A stretch of DNA of 64,000 nucleotides, from the NCBI RefSeq assembly GCF_003610255.1, contig NZ_RAPS01000001.1, forward strand, positions 7,033,001 to 7,097,000, written 5' to 3'. Below the pieces are notes generated by a model. It searched no databases. It was not told the origin of the DNA and saw only the letters and a list, made by a program, of their open reading frames with translations. Below are positions 8,567-15,986 of the stretch, in pieces. How positions within the stretch are numbered: the stretch's first letter is position 1; each line of letters starts with the position of its first letter. A program made the position numbers and the translations under genes. Source of the stretch: Streptomyces sp. TLI_171 (GTDB lineage Bacteria > Actinomycetota > Actinomycetes > Streptomycetales > Streptomycetaceae).

Positions 8567-9646
8567 GTGAGCGAGCAGCAGATTCCGGCCGGGTGGTACC
8601 CGGACCCCGTCGACACCCACAGTGACCCCCGTCCCGAGCGCTGGTGGGACGGCAAGGGCTGGACCTCCAGCACCCGCCCGGCCCCGGCTCCCGGGGCCCC
8701 GACTTCGGACGCGCCCCCCGCCGGCGGCCCCGCCGAGGACACGGCCGTCCTCGAGGGCACCGTGCTGGACGCGTCGGGCCAGGCCGTCCACTACCCGCCG
8801 TTGCCCCCGTACACCGAGCCCTTCGCGGTCCCCAAGCCGCGCCCCCGCCCGTCCAAGCCGGTGCTGATCGCCGCCTCGGTCGCCGCCGTGCTCGGCCTGG
8901 CGATCGGCTCGGGCGTCACCTACCTGGCGATGGACGGCCACGACAGCAAGTCGAGCGCCGCCCCGAGCTCCAACGAGCGCCGTTTCGGCGGAGGCGGCGG
9001 CAGCAACGGCGGCGGGAGCAACGGGAGCAACGGGAGCAACGGCCTCCCCGGCGACGGCCTTCCCGGCTTCGGCGGCGGCAACGGCCAGGGCGGCGGCAGC
9101 GGTGGCAGCGGCGGCAACGGCAACGGGAAGGGCAGCAGCGCCAACCTGGCCGTCGACATGGTCAACGGCGTCTCGCTGCCGATCCTGAGCGGCTGGGAGG
9201 GCGGTACCACCCAGGACGGCTACGCCGCCGCGTCCATCGGCAAGTACACCTGCCCGGACGGCTCGGAGCAGTGCACCCTGGCCGGCGCGAACACCAGCCG
9301 GATCAGCGGCACCGACGCCAAGCAGGCCGCGCAGAGCGACATCGAGGCCGCAGCCAAGGAGGCCTACGTCGACATGACCGGCCACAAGGAGATCAAGAGC
9401 GAGGCGGTCACGGTGGCCGGCCGCTCCGGGTACCTGGTGCGCTGGCAGGTCGACGTGTCCAAGGGCAACGCCGGCTACGTCGAGACGGTGGTGTTCCCGA
9501 CCGCGGACAACAAGGCGCTGATCGCCGTGCACATGGGCTTCGACATCGCCGACAAGGCGCCGAGCGCCGACCAGATGGACGCCATCGTGAAGGGCATCGC
9601 CACCTTCTCCGGCGGCTCGGGCGGTCGCGGAACCACCACCACCTGA
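8567..9646 (+). CDS. DUF2510 domain membrane protein with Gly/Asn-rich linker and extracellular domain
   Basis: A 359-residue protein of unknown function. Residues 5-40 form a DUF2510 module (PAGWYPDP...RWWDGKGWT), a small Trp-rich cytoplasmic domain. A Pro-rich stretch leads to a single transmembrane helix at about 104-125 (PVLIAASVAAVLGLAIGSGV). Outside, a low-complexity segment rich in Gly, Ser and Asn (about 140-190) joins a 150-residue C-terminal domain with a Cys pair (CPDGSEQC) that may form a disulfide. The topology is DUF2510 inside and a sensor-like or lipoprotein-like domain outside, as in other actinobacterial DUF2510 proteins. Transcription is probably leaderless from GTG 8567. 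Confidence 0.8.
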   Translation: MSEQQIPAGWYPDPVDTHSDPRPERWWDGKGWTSSTRPAPAPGAPTSDAPPAGGPAEDTAVLEGTVLDASGQAVHYPPLPPYTEPFAVPKPRPRPSKPVLIAASVAAVLGLAIGSGVTYLAMDGHDSKSSAAPSSNERRFGGGGGSNGGGSNGSNGSNGLPGDGLPGFGGGNGQGGGSGGSGGNGNGKGSSANLAVDMVNGVSLPILSGWEGGTTQDGYAAASIGKYTCPDGSEQCTLAGANTSRISGTDAKQAAQSDIEAAAKEAYVDMTGHKEIKSEAVTVAGRSGYLVRWQVDVSKGNAGYVETVVFPTADNKALIAVHMGFDIADKAPSADQMDAIVKGIATFSGGSGGRGTTTT

Positions 9647-9683
9647 CGCCCAGTCAGCTGCCGACAGCAGCCTCGCTCCCGGC

Positions 9684-10847
9684 TCAACGCCCTTCGCGCA
9701 GAAGGGTGTTGAGCCGAGCTGCTTGCCGGACCAGATGATCGCGCTCGGCCGCCGCGCCCGCCTTCCGGGCGGCCTCGGCGTACAGCCGGGCGGCCGTCGG
9801 CAGCTCGCCCGCCCGCTCGTGCAGGTACGCCGACGCGGCGGTGTGCCGGGGCAGTGCCGCATCGACGGCGGCCAGCGCCGCGAGCCCGGCCTGCGGGCCG
9901 TCCGCCTCGCCGACCGCGACTGCGCGGTTGAGCCGCACCACCGGACTGTCCGTCAGCGCGGCCAGCTCGTCGTACCACTCCACGATCTGCACCCAGTCGG
10001 TCTCGGCGGCGGTCGGCGCGTCCGCGTGCAGCGCGGCGATCGCCGCCTGCGCCTGGAACTCGCCCAGCCGGTCCCGGGCCAGCGCCGCCTGGAGGACCAC
10101 CACGCCCTCGGCGATGGCCGTGGTGTCCCAGCGGGAGCGGTCCTGCTCGGCGAGCGGCACCAGGCTGCCGTCCGGCGCCAGTCGGCCGGCCCGGCGGGCG
10201 TGGTGCAGCAGCATCAGCGCCAGCAGGCCGGACACCTCCGGATGCTCGATGCGGGCGGCCAGCTGCCTGGTCATCCGGATCGCCTCCGCCGCCAGGTCGA
10301 CGTCCCCCGAGTAGCCCTCGTTGAATACCAGGTACAGCACCCGCAGCACCGTCGCCACGTCGCCCGGCCGGTCCAGCCGGACGCCGGAGACGGTCCGCTT
10401 GGCGCGGCTGATCCGCTGCGCCATGGTCGCCTCCGGCACCAGGTACGCCTGGGCGATCTGCCGGGTGGTCAACCCGCCGACCGCGCGCAGGGTCAGTGCC
10501 ACCGCCGAGGCCGGCGTCAACGACGGGTGCGCGCACAGGAAGTACAGCCGCAGCGAGTCGTCGACGTCGGACACCGGCCCGGGCCCGGGCTGCTCGTCCA
10601 CCAGGTCCTCGCGGCGGCGCCGCGAGGCGTCCGCCCGGGCGGCGTCCAGGAACCGCCGCCAGGCGACCGTGATCAGCCAGCCCTTCGGGTCCCGCGGGGG
10701 ATCCTCCGGCCAGCGGTGGACCGCCTCCACCAGCGCCTCCTGGACGGCGTCCTCGGCCGCCGAGAAGTCGGCGCCGCGGCGGACGAGGACGGCCAGCACC
10801 TCGGGGGTGAGCGCGCGCAGCAGCGCCTCGTCCATCGCGGTGGTCAC
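9684..10847 (-). CDS. ECF42-type RNA polymerase sigma factor with C-terminal TPR-like extension
   Basis: A 387-residue sigma factor, twice the usual ECF length. Regions sigma2 (about 1-80, including DFSAAEDAVQEALVEAV) and sigma4 (about 105-165, with LTTRQIAQAYLVPEATMAQRISRAK as helix-turn-helix) are followed by a 210-residue helical domain of the kind predicted to form TPR-like repeats. This architecture and the gene directly upstream encoding a DGPF/YCII protein define the ECF42 group, which has no anti-sigma factor. GTG 10847 lies 4 bp after the DGPF stop with a GGAG upstream, so the two are one operon. The target regulon is not visible. Confidence 0.9.
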   Translation of the reverse strand: MTTAMDEALLRALTPEVLAVLVRRGADFSAAEDAVQEALVEAVHRWPEDPPRDPKGWLITVAWRRFLDAARADASRRRREDLVDEQPGPGPVSDVDDSLRLYFLCAHPSLTPASAVALTLRAVGGLTTRQIAQAYLVPEATMAQRISRAKRTVSGVRLDRPGDVATVLRVLYLVFNEGYSGDVDLAAEAIRMTRQLAARIEHPEVSGLLALMLLHHARRAGRLAPDGSLVPLAEQDRSRWDTTAIAEGVVVLQAALARDRLGEFQAQAAIAALHADAPTAAETDWVQIVEWYDELAALTDSPVVRLNRAVAVGEADGPQAGLAALAAVDAALPRHTAASAYLHERAGELPTAARLYAEAARKAGAAAERDHLVRQAARLNTLLREGR

Positions 10848-10851
10848 CCGG

Positions 10852-11259
10852 TCACTCCGTGACGGTCGGCGGCTCGGACATGAACGGGCGCAGCTCCAGC
10901 CACTCGTGGATCGGCTTGCCGCCGGCGCCGGGCGCCGCCGACAGCTCGGCCGCCAGCTCCAGCGCCCGGTCGTAGCTGTCCACGTCGATCACCATCCAGC
11001 CGGCGATCAGGTCCTTGGTCTCGGCGAACGGCCCGTCGGTGACCGGCGGACGCCCCTCCCCGTCGAACCGCACCCAGGTGCCCTCCGGGGCGAGCGCCTG
11101 GGCGTCCACGAACTCGCCGGACTGTTCGAGCTTCGCTGCGAAGTCCCGCATGTACTGGATGTGCGCGGTGACCTCCTCGGGCGTCCACTGGTCCATCGGG
11201 ATCCAGTTCGGGGGAACGGGGGCGCCCTGGTAGTGCTTCAGCAGCAGGTACTTCGCCAT
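10852..11259 (-). CDS. DGPF/YCII-domain protein, partner of ECF42 sigma factor
   Basis: A 135-residue YCII-fold protein. It contains the VTDGPFAETKDLIAGWMVIDV segment that gives the DGPF family its name. YCII-like proteins have a ferredoxin-like dimeric barrel with a His-Asp pair and are suspected to be small-molecule binding or enzymatic. It is first in a two-gene operon with the ECF42 sigma factor; this linkage is conserved in actinobacteria and suggests the protein senses or produces the signal, but the mechanism is not established. The start ATG 11259 was chosen because the frame upstream lacks similarity. Confidence 0.88.
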   Translation of the reverse strand: MAKYLLLKHYQGAPVPPNWIPMDQWTPEEVTAHIQYMRDFAAKLEQSGEFVDAQALAPEGTWVRFDGEGRPPVTDGPFAETKDLIAGWMVIDVDSYDRALELAAELSAAPGAGGKPIHEWLELRPFMSEPPTVTE

Positions 11260-11418
11260 CGGTCTCACTCCTCGGTGCTGATGCGACCCATTGTGGCCGC
11301 CTTCGACCCTGGGACGGAGCCGCTCACGGGTTCTCGACACGACCGACGAAGATTTTTTGCCGGAAGTTCTTCGGCGCCCGGGGGGATTGTTCCGGTCGGC
11401 CGCCGCCTCCTGACGGGC

Positions 11419-11946
11419 ATGAGCGAGACCGAACCGATCCCCGCCCCCTGGGAGCGCGCCGCCCCGCTGGTCACGGCCGCCAGGGGCGGCGACGCGCTCG
11501 CACTGGACGAGCTGATCACACTGCTGCTGCCGTACGTGACCCGGCTGTGCCGGCCGATCGCGCTCGCCGATGCGCCGGACGCCGCCCAGGAGGCGCTGAT
11601 CGCCGTGCTGCGCGGACTGCCCGGTCTGACCGACCCGCGAGCCCTGTACGGCTGGGTGCGCACCGTCACCGTCCGCGAGGCCGTCCGCACTGCCCGCCGA
11701 ACCCGCCGGCACCTCCCGCTGGACGCCGCGGTCGACCGTGCGGACGGCGCCGACCCCGCGCTGTCCGCCGCGCTGCGCGACTGCCTGCACCGGCTGACGC
11801 CCGAGCACCGCGCCGTACTGGTGCTCCGCGAACTCGAGGGCCTGGACGAGCGGTCCTGCGCCGAACTGCTCGGCCTCAGCCGCGGCACGGTCAAGTCCCG
11901 GCTGCACCGGGCCAAGCACAACTTCCGGCTGGCGTGGACGAGTTGA
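11419..11946 (+). CDS. ECF-type RNA polymerase sigma factor (paralogue 1)
   Basis: A 175-residue compact ECF sigma factor. Region 2 includes DAPDAAQEALIAVLRGL and a GWVRTVTVREAV segment; region 4 carries the helix-turn-helix LDERSCAELLGLSRGTVKSRLHRAK. It is closely similar along its whole length to the sigma factor at 13158-13676, so the two are paralogues flanking an alpha/beta hydrolase gene. No anti-sigma factor is adjacent. Its last 56 bases overlap the 3' end of the convergent hydrolase. ATG 11419 starts the protein; the upstream frame is open but has no coding features. Confidence 0.88.
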   Translation: MSETEPIPAPWERAAPLVTAARGGDALALDELITLLLPYVTRLCRPIALADAPDAAQEALIAVLRGLPGLTDPRALYGWVRTVTVREAVRTARRTRRHLPLDAAVDRADGADPALSAALRDCLHRLTPEHRAVLVLRELEGLDERSCAELLGLSRGTVKSRLHRAKHNFRLAWTS

Positions 11947-12928
11947 GCTGAACCCGGGCGAACAGCCGGCGCGCGGCGGCGGCCACCAGCTCCGGGCGCT
12001 CCTCGTGCAGGTAGTGCCCGGCACCTGCCACGATCACCGTCCGCAAGTCGTCCGCGTGCCGCTCGCCACCCGCGAGCACCTCCGGGGGAAGGATGAAGTC
12101 CTTTTCCCCACCGAGCAGTTCGGTGGGCGTGCTGAGCCGCTGGCGGTGGAACCGGTTGACCGCCAGCGCCGGAACGTCCCGCAGCGCGAAGGCCCGGTGC
12201 AGCAGCTCACCCGCCCGGGCGGACCCCGGCTGCGCGCTCGCCGCCGCGAACTCGGCGAACGCGTCGGCGGTGTCAGCGGCTTCGACGCTCTCAACGGTCT
12301 GTGCGGCCCCGGCGGTCTCAGCGGTCTCGGTGGTCGAGCGGGCGGCCGGGGCGACGGTGCCGCGCCGCAGCAGATAGGTGGTGAACTCCGGTCGCCGGCG
12401 CAGCAGTCGGCGTCCCAGCAGCGGGAACTCCAGCGGCGTGGTGTACCAGAACCGCCACGCCTGCGGCGCCAGCCGCCGGTGCAGCGGCCACGGGTGCACG
12501 ATGTTCAGCGCCAGGAAGGCCCCGAACCGCTCCGGTGCCCGCAGGCACGCGTGGAACCCCGCCCACGCCCCCCACTCGTGTCCGATCAGCTGCACCTGCG
12601 CCAGCCCCAACTCGTCCAGCAGCGCCAGCACATCGGCCACCCGGGTCGCCGTGTCGTAGCCCCGCGCCGGGGCCTGCGACCAGCCGAACCCGCGCAGGTC
12701 CGGGCAGATCAGCCGGTAGCGGTCCGCGAGCAGCGGCACCACCCGCCGCCACGCGTACCAGTGCTGCGGGAACCCGTGCAGCAGCACCACCGGCTCACCG
12801 TCGGAGCGGCCCGCCTCCGCCACGTGCAGCCGCACCCCCGGCAGGTCCAGGTGCCGGTGCCGGGTACCCGACAGCGGCGGGAACGGGCGACGGAGGTCCG
12901 GCTGTTGGGGGTCGACGGTGATGTTCAC
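11891..12928 (-). CDS. Alpha/beta hydrolase (epoxide hydrolase-like) with Glu at the nucleophile position
   Basis: A 345-residue alpha/beta hydrolase. The oxyanion-hole motif HGFPQHWYAW and lid region resemble epoxide hydrolases and haloalkane dehalogenases, whose nucleophile elbow usually reads G-H-D-W-G. Here it reads IGHEWGAW (GAG codon), so Glu replaces the Asp. The general-base His is in GAGHYLHEERPE. A 50-residue Ala/Glu/Thr-rich, low-complexity insertion (about 200-250) interrupts the cap region. GTG 12928 has GGAAGGA 5 bases upstream. It overlaps the convergent ECF sigma gene by 56 bp and is divergent from a second ECF sigma gene. Catalytic activity is uncertain because of the substitution. 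Confidence 0.85.
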   Translation of the reverse strand: MNITVDPQQPDLRRPFPPLSGTRHRHLDLPGVRLHVAEAGRSDGEPVVLLHGFPQHWYAWRRVVPLLADRYRLICPDLRGFGWSQAPARGYDTATRVADVLALLDELGLAQVQLIGHEWGAWAGFHACLRAPERFGAFLALNIVHPWPLHRRLAPQAWRFWYTTPLEFPLLGRRLLRRRPEFTTYLLRRGTVAPAARSTTETAETAGAAQTVESVEAADTADAFAEFAAASAQPGSARAGELLHRAFALRDVPALAVNRFHRQRLSTPTELLGGEKDFILPPEVLAGGERHADDLRTVIVAGAGHYLHEERPELVAAAARRLFARVQLNSSTPAGSCAWPGAAGT

Positions 12929-13157
12929 GGGGTCCTTCCGGTCGGTGCGGCGAGCTGCCGTCCCGTCAGGAGGAGGCGCGGGGCACAAAGGTTCCGGGGG
13001 ATGTCGAGCGGCTGCCCCGGGACGGCGGCGCCGTGACCGGCCGCGTATCGTCGGCGACCGGGCGGCGTGCGCGGCGGACGGGCGTGAAGGCGGCCGGTGC
13101 GCGGGATGCCCGCCCGGCAGGTGGCGGGCGCACGGCGGTGACGGGGGAGCGGTGCCG

Positions 13158-13676
13158 ATGGAGGACGGGACGGCTGCCGGGCTGGTGCGCCGGGCGCAGC
13201 GCGGCGACCTGCTGGCGAGGGACGAACTGCTCACCCTGCTCACCCCGCACGTCGCCCGGATCTGCGCCCCGATCGCCCGCCAGGACGCCGCCGACGCCAC
13301 CCAGGAGACGCTGCTCGCCGTCCTCCGCAACCTGCGCCAACTCCGCGCCCCTGAGGCCCTGTTCGGCTGGGTGAAGGCGATCGCCGTCCGCGAGTCGGTG
13401 CGGGTCGCCGCCCGGGCCGGGCGCACTCCACCGGTCGACCCGGCCACCGCCGACGGCGCATCCGGGCCGTCCGACCCCCAGCTCGCCGCCGACCTCCGCG
13501 ACGTCGTGGCCCGGCTTCCGCCCGCACACCGGGCCGTACTGACGCTCCGTCACCTCGAAGACCTCGACGAACGCACCGTCGCCGCGCTGCTCGACCTCCC
13601 GGTCGGCACCGTGCGCTCCCGCCTGCACCGTGCCCGGGCGCTGCTCCGCCGGGCCTGGTCCTCACCCGAGGGGTGA
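13158..13676 (+). CDS. ECF-type RNA polymerase sigma factor (paralogue 2)
   Basis: A 172-residue ECF sigma factor with the same layout as the one at 11419: region 2 (DAADATQETLLAVLRNL, GWVKAIAVRESV) and region 4 helix-turn-helix (LDERTVAALLDLPVGTVRSRLHRAR). The shared blocks LLTPHVARICAPIA versus LLLPYVTRLCRPIA and HRAVLTLRHLEDLDER versus HRAVLVLRELEGLDER show recent common ancestry. ATG 13158 is 9 bases after GGGGGAG; GTG 13152 is an alternative. Its 3' end overlaps the convergent SRPBCC-like gene by 15 bp. It is divergent from the alpha/beta hydrolase gene, with which it may share regulation. Confidence 0.87.
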   Translation: MEDGTAAGLVRRAQRGDLLARDELLTLLTPHVARICAPIARQDAADATQETLLAVLRNLRQLRAPEALFGWVKAIAVRESVRVAARAGRTPPVDPATADGASGPSDPQLAADLRDVVARLPPAHRAVLTLRHLEDLDERTVAALLDLPVGTVRSRLHRARALLRRAWSSPEG

Positions 13677-14180
13677 GGCGCCCGCCGGGCCGCACACCCG
13701 CCGCTCCAGCCGGTCCATCAGCAGCTCGGCGCGCCGGCGGGCCCGGCCCGGCAGCCGGCGGGTGATCGGGCCCACGACGGGTAGCCGCACCCCACCGAAC
13801 AGGGCGAACCGGACCCGCCCGTCCGCCAGCGCCTCGGCCGCCATCCCGCCGACCACCGCCCGCGACTGCATCAGGCACCAGCCGGGACGGAGCACCACCT
13901 CGAAGCGCTCCCGATACCCGAGCGCGCTCACCGCCACCGCACCGGACCGGTCGCCCCCGCCCGGCCCCGCCTCCATCCTGAAGGAGCGCAACCCGCCGAT
14001 CAGGAGCGGGAGTTCACCCTCCAGATCGGCCGCCACGGGCCAGACCCGGTCGAACGGCGCGGCCAGCACCCGCTCCGCGACCATCGGGTACCCCCCGGCC
14101 TCCGCCAGCACCCGCAGCCGCCGCACCGGGCCGAACCCGCTCTCCACCGCCCACCCCCGTCGCCGTCCGCAGGCCCTCAC
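13662..14180 (-). CDS. SRPBCC-like (polyketide cyclase/START fold) hypothetical protein
   Basis: About 172 residues, or fewer if a later start is used. The part from MVAERVLAAPFDRVWPVAADLEGELPLLI onwards looks like an SRPBCC ligand-binding domain: an N-terminal strand with a V-x-APxxxVW motif, a Gly-rich central sheet and a C-terminal Arg-rich helix (ARRRAELLMDRLERRV). Such domains bind hydrophobic ligands. The GTG at 14180 is the upstream limit; in-frame GTG and ATG codons downstream are alternatives and no ribosome binding site settles it. No functional link to neighbours is evident. Confidence 0.6.
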   Translation of the reverse strand: MRACGRRRGWAVESGFGPVRRLRVLAEAGGYPMVAERVLAAPFDRVWPVAADLEGELPLLIGGLRSFRMEAGPGGGDRSGAVAVSALGYRERFEVVLRPGWCLMQSRAVVGGMAAEALADGRVRFALFGGVRLPVVGPITRRLPGRARRRAELLMDRLERRVCGPAGASPLG

Positions 14181-14202
14181 GCTACCGCCGGGCCGCCGGG
14201 CG

Positions 14203-15423
14203 TCAGAGGAAGGTGTGCCCCTCGCCGCGGTAGGTGGGGACGGTGGCGGTGATCGCGTCGCCCTCGATCAGGTGCAACTCCGGGAAGCGCTCGCACAGTT
14301 CGCCGGCCTTGGCGTGCCGGAACCAGACCCGGTCGCCGATCAGCAGGTCGTCCGCCGGCGAACCCAGCAGCGGGGTCTGCACCTCGCCCGCGCCCTCCTG
14401 CGGGTCGTAGCGCAGGCCGGCCGGCAGGTAGGGGACGGGGGAGCGGTCCGCGCCGGCCGGGCCGGAGGCCGGGTAGCCGCCGCCGAGCACCGTCACCACG
14501 CCGACCCCGGGCCGGCGGACCACGGGCTGGGCGAACAGCGCGGCCGGACGGCCCTGGAACGCCCGGTAGTTGTCGAACAGCCGGGGGACGAACAGACCCG
14601 AACCGGCCGCCACCTCGGTCACCGCGGGCTCCGCCACGGTGGACTCCACGCTGCCCGTGCCGCCACCGTTGACGTACTCCAACTCGGCGACCTGACGCAC
14701 CCGTCGGACCACCTCGGCGCGCCGCTGCGCCAGCTCCGCCCGAGCCTTCGCCTGCATCAGCCGCACCGCCGCCGAGCGCAGCGGACGCCCCGGCACCGCG
14801 TCCCCGACCCCGGCGACGTGGCCCTCGTACGCCATCAGGCCGACCACCTCGAACCCCCGGCGGGCGGTGACCAGTTCGGCGAACCGGCCGAGCTGCTCGG
14901 GCGTGCGCAGCGGCGAGCGCCGCGCCCCGACCCGGATCCGCCCACCGAGCAACTGCAGCGAGGTGTCCAGCTCCAGGCAGACCCGGACCGTCGCGGAACC
15001 CTCGCGGGCCGCGTCGATCAGGTCCAGCTGCGCCACGTCGTCGACCACCACGCTGACCTGGCGCGCCAGTTCCGGATCGGCCGTCAACTGCCCGAACGCG
15101 GCCCGGTCCGCCGACGGGTACGCCAGCAGCACGTCCGTGAACCCGGACCGCACCAGCCACAGCGTCTCCGCCATCGTGAAGCTCATGACGCCCGCGAAGC
15201 CGTCCATCGCCAGCACCCGCTCCAGCAGCGCCCGGCAGCGCACCGACTTGGACGCCACCCGCACCGGCTTGCCCGCCGCGCGCCGCACCAGATCCGCCGC
15301 GTTGGCGTCGAACGCCGCCAGGTCGACGATCGCCAGCGGCGCGTCGAGGTGCGCCGTCGCCCGGTCGTACCGGGCCCGGTCGGTGACAGTGCCGCTGGTC
15401 GCGGTGGTTTCAGCGAGTGCCAT
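14203..15423 (-). CDS. PLP-dependent D-threonine aldolase / D-serine dehydratase-like enzyme
   Basis: A 406-residue fold-type III PLP enzyme with an alanine-racemase-like N-terminal TIM barrel. The Schiff-base lysine is in KPVRVASKSVRC near residue 60. A C-terminal DSD1-like domain (about 280-400) carries the metal-ligand His residues (FRHAKAGELCERF and the terminal GEGHTF). Family members cleave D-threonine or dehydrate D-serine. The usual annotation for actinobacterial versions is amino acid deaminase/aldolase. ATG 15423 is preceded by CAGTCT exactly 6 bases upstream, the leaderless pattern; ATG 15441 is an alternative. It is divergent from the HEAT-like gene. Confidence 0.85.
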   Translation of the reverse strand: MALAETTATSGTVTDRARYDRATAHLDAPLAIVDLAAFDANAADLVRRAAGKPVRVASKSVRCRALLERVLAMDGFAGVMSFTMAETLWLVRSGFTDVLLAYPSADRAAFGQLTADPELARQVSVVVDDVAQLDLIDAAREGSATVRVCLELDTSLQLLGGRIRVGARRSPLRTPEQLGRFAELVTARRGFEVVGLMAYEGHVAGVGDAVPGRPLRSAAVRLMQAKARAELAQRRAEVVRRVRQVAELEYVNGGGTGSVESTVAEPAVTEVAAGSGLFVPRLFDNYRAFQGRPAALFAQPVVRRPGVGVVTVLGGGYPASGPAGADRSPVPYLPAGLRYDPQEGAGEVQTPLLGSPADDLLIGDRVWFRHAKAGELCERFPELHLIEGDAITATVPTYRGEGHTFL

Positions 15424-15536
15424 GGGCGCAGACTGCCACATCCCCCTACTGGGCGGTAGATCCCGAGGTCCCCGAATCCACCGTGCCGCACGGCCCCGGC
15501 CGGTACCCTTCCGGCGGCGCAGCGGCGAGGTGGCGG

Positions 15537-15980
15537 GTGGGGACGATCCTGAAAGGCCTGCACCGCGTCCGCCGGCACGAACTACAACACGCGAACCGCC
15601 CCGCCGAGGCCGTGCCCGGCCTGCTGGGGCGACTCGCCCGGGGTGACGGGACGACTGCCGAAGCCGCACTCGACGACCTCGGCCTCCGGCTCGCCCACCT
15701 CGCGGTGTTAGACGCGACGGTCGCCGCCGTCCCGCACCTGTGGGACCTCGCCGCGACGCGGACGGTCCGCGCCCGCCCCGGCGTGCTCGCCCTGCTGAAC
15801 TCGGTGCCGGCCCACGGCGGCCCGCCCCGCGCCGAGGTCCAGCGGGCCGCACACCTCGCCGTCCGGCAGGGCCGCGCCACCGCGGACCGCCTGACCCGGG
15901 ACGCCGACCCGGCGGTCGCCGCCGCGCACGAACTGCTCGCGGAGACCGACGGCCACCGCTGCGAGACCTGCGAGAGGTGA
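15537..15980 (+). CDS. HEAT-repeat-like hypothetical protein with a TTA (bldA-dependent) codon
   Basis: A 147-residue, mostly helical protein. Alternating Leu/Ala-rich helices with Pro turns (AEAVPGLLGRLARGD, VAAVPHLWDLAATRT, RPGVLALLNSVP) resemble HEAT repeats; the C-terminus has a C-x2-C (CETCER). Codon 58 (15708-15710) is TTA, a leucine codon that in Streptomyces needs the bldA tRNA, so translation may be tied to development. GTG 15537 has GAGG about 7 bases upstream; the frame is open further back to 15417 but that part overlaps the divergent gene. No function can be assigned. Confidence 0.65.
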   Translation: MGTILKGLHRVRRHELQHANRPAEAVPGLLGRLARGDGTTAEAALDDLGLRLAHLAVLDATVAAVPHLWDLAATRTVRARPGVLALLNSVPAHGGPPRAEVQRAAHLAVRQGRATADRLTRDADPAVAAAHELLAETDGHRCETCER

Positions 15981-15986
15981 TCGGCC

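Noticed and set aside
13630-15459. Plus-strand 609-codon frame over the D-threonine-aldolase-like gene
   Set aside because: Shadow of the minus-strand PLP enzyme; no motif or start signal.
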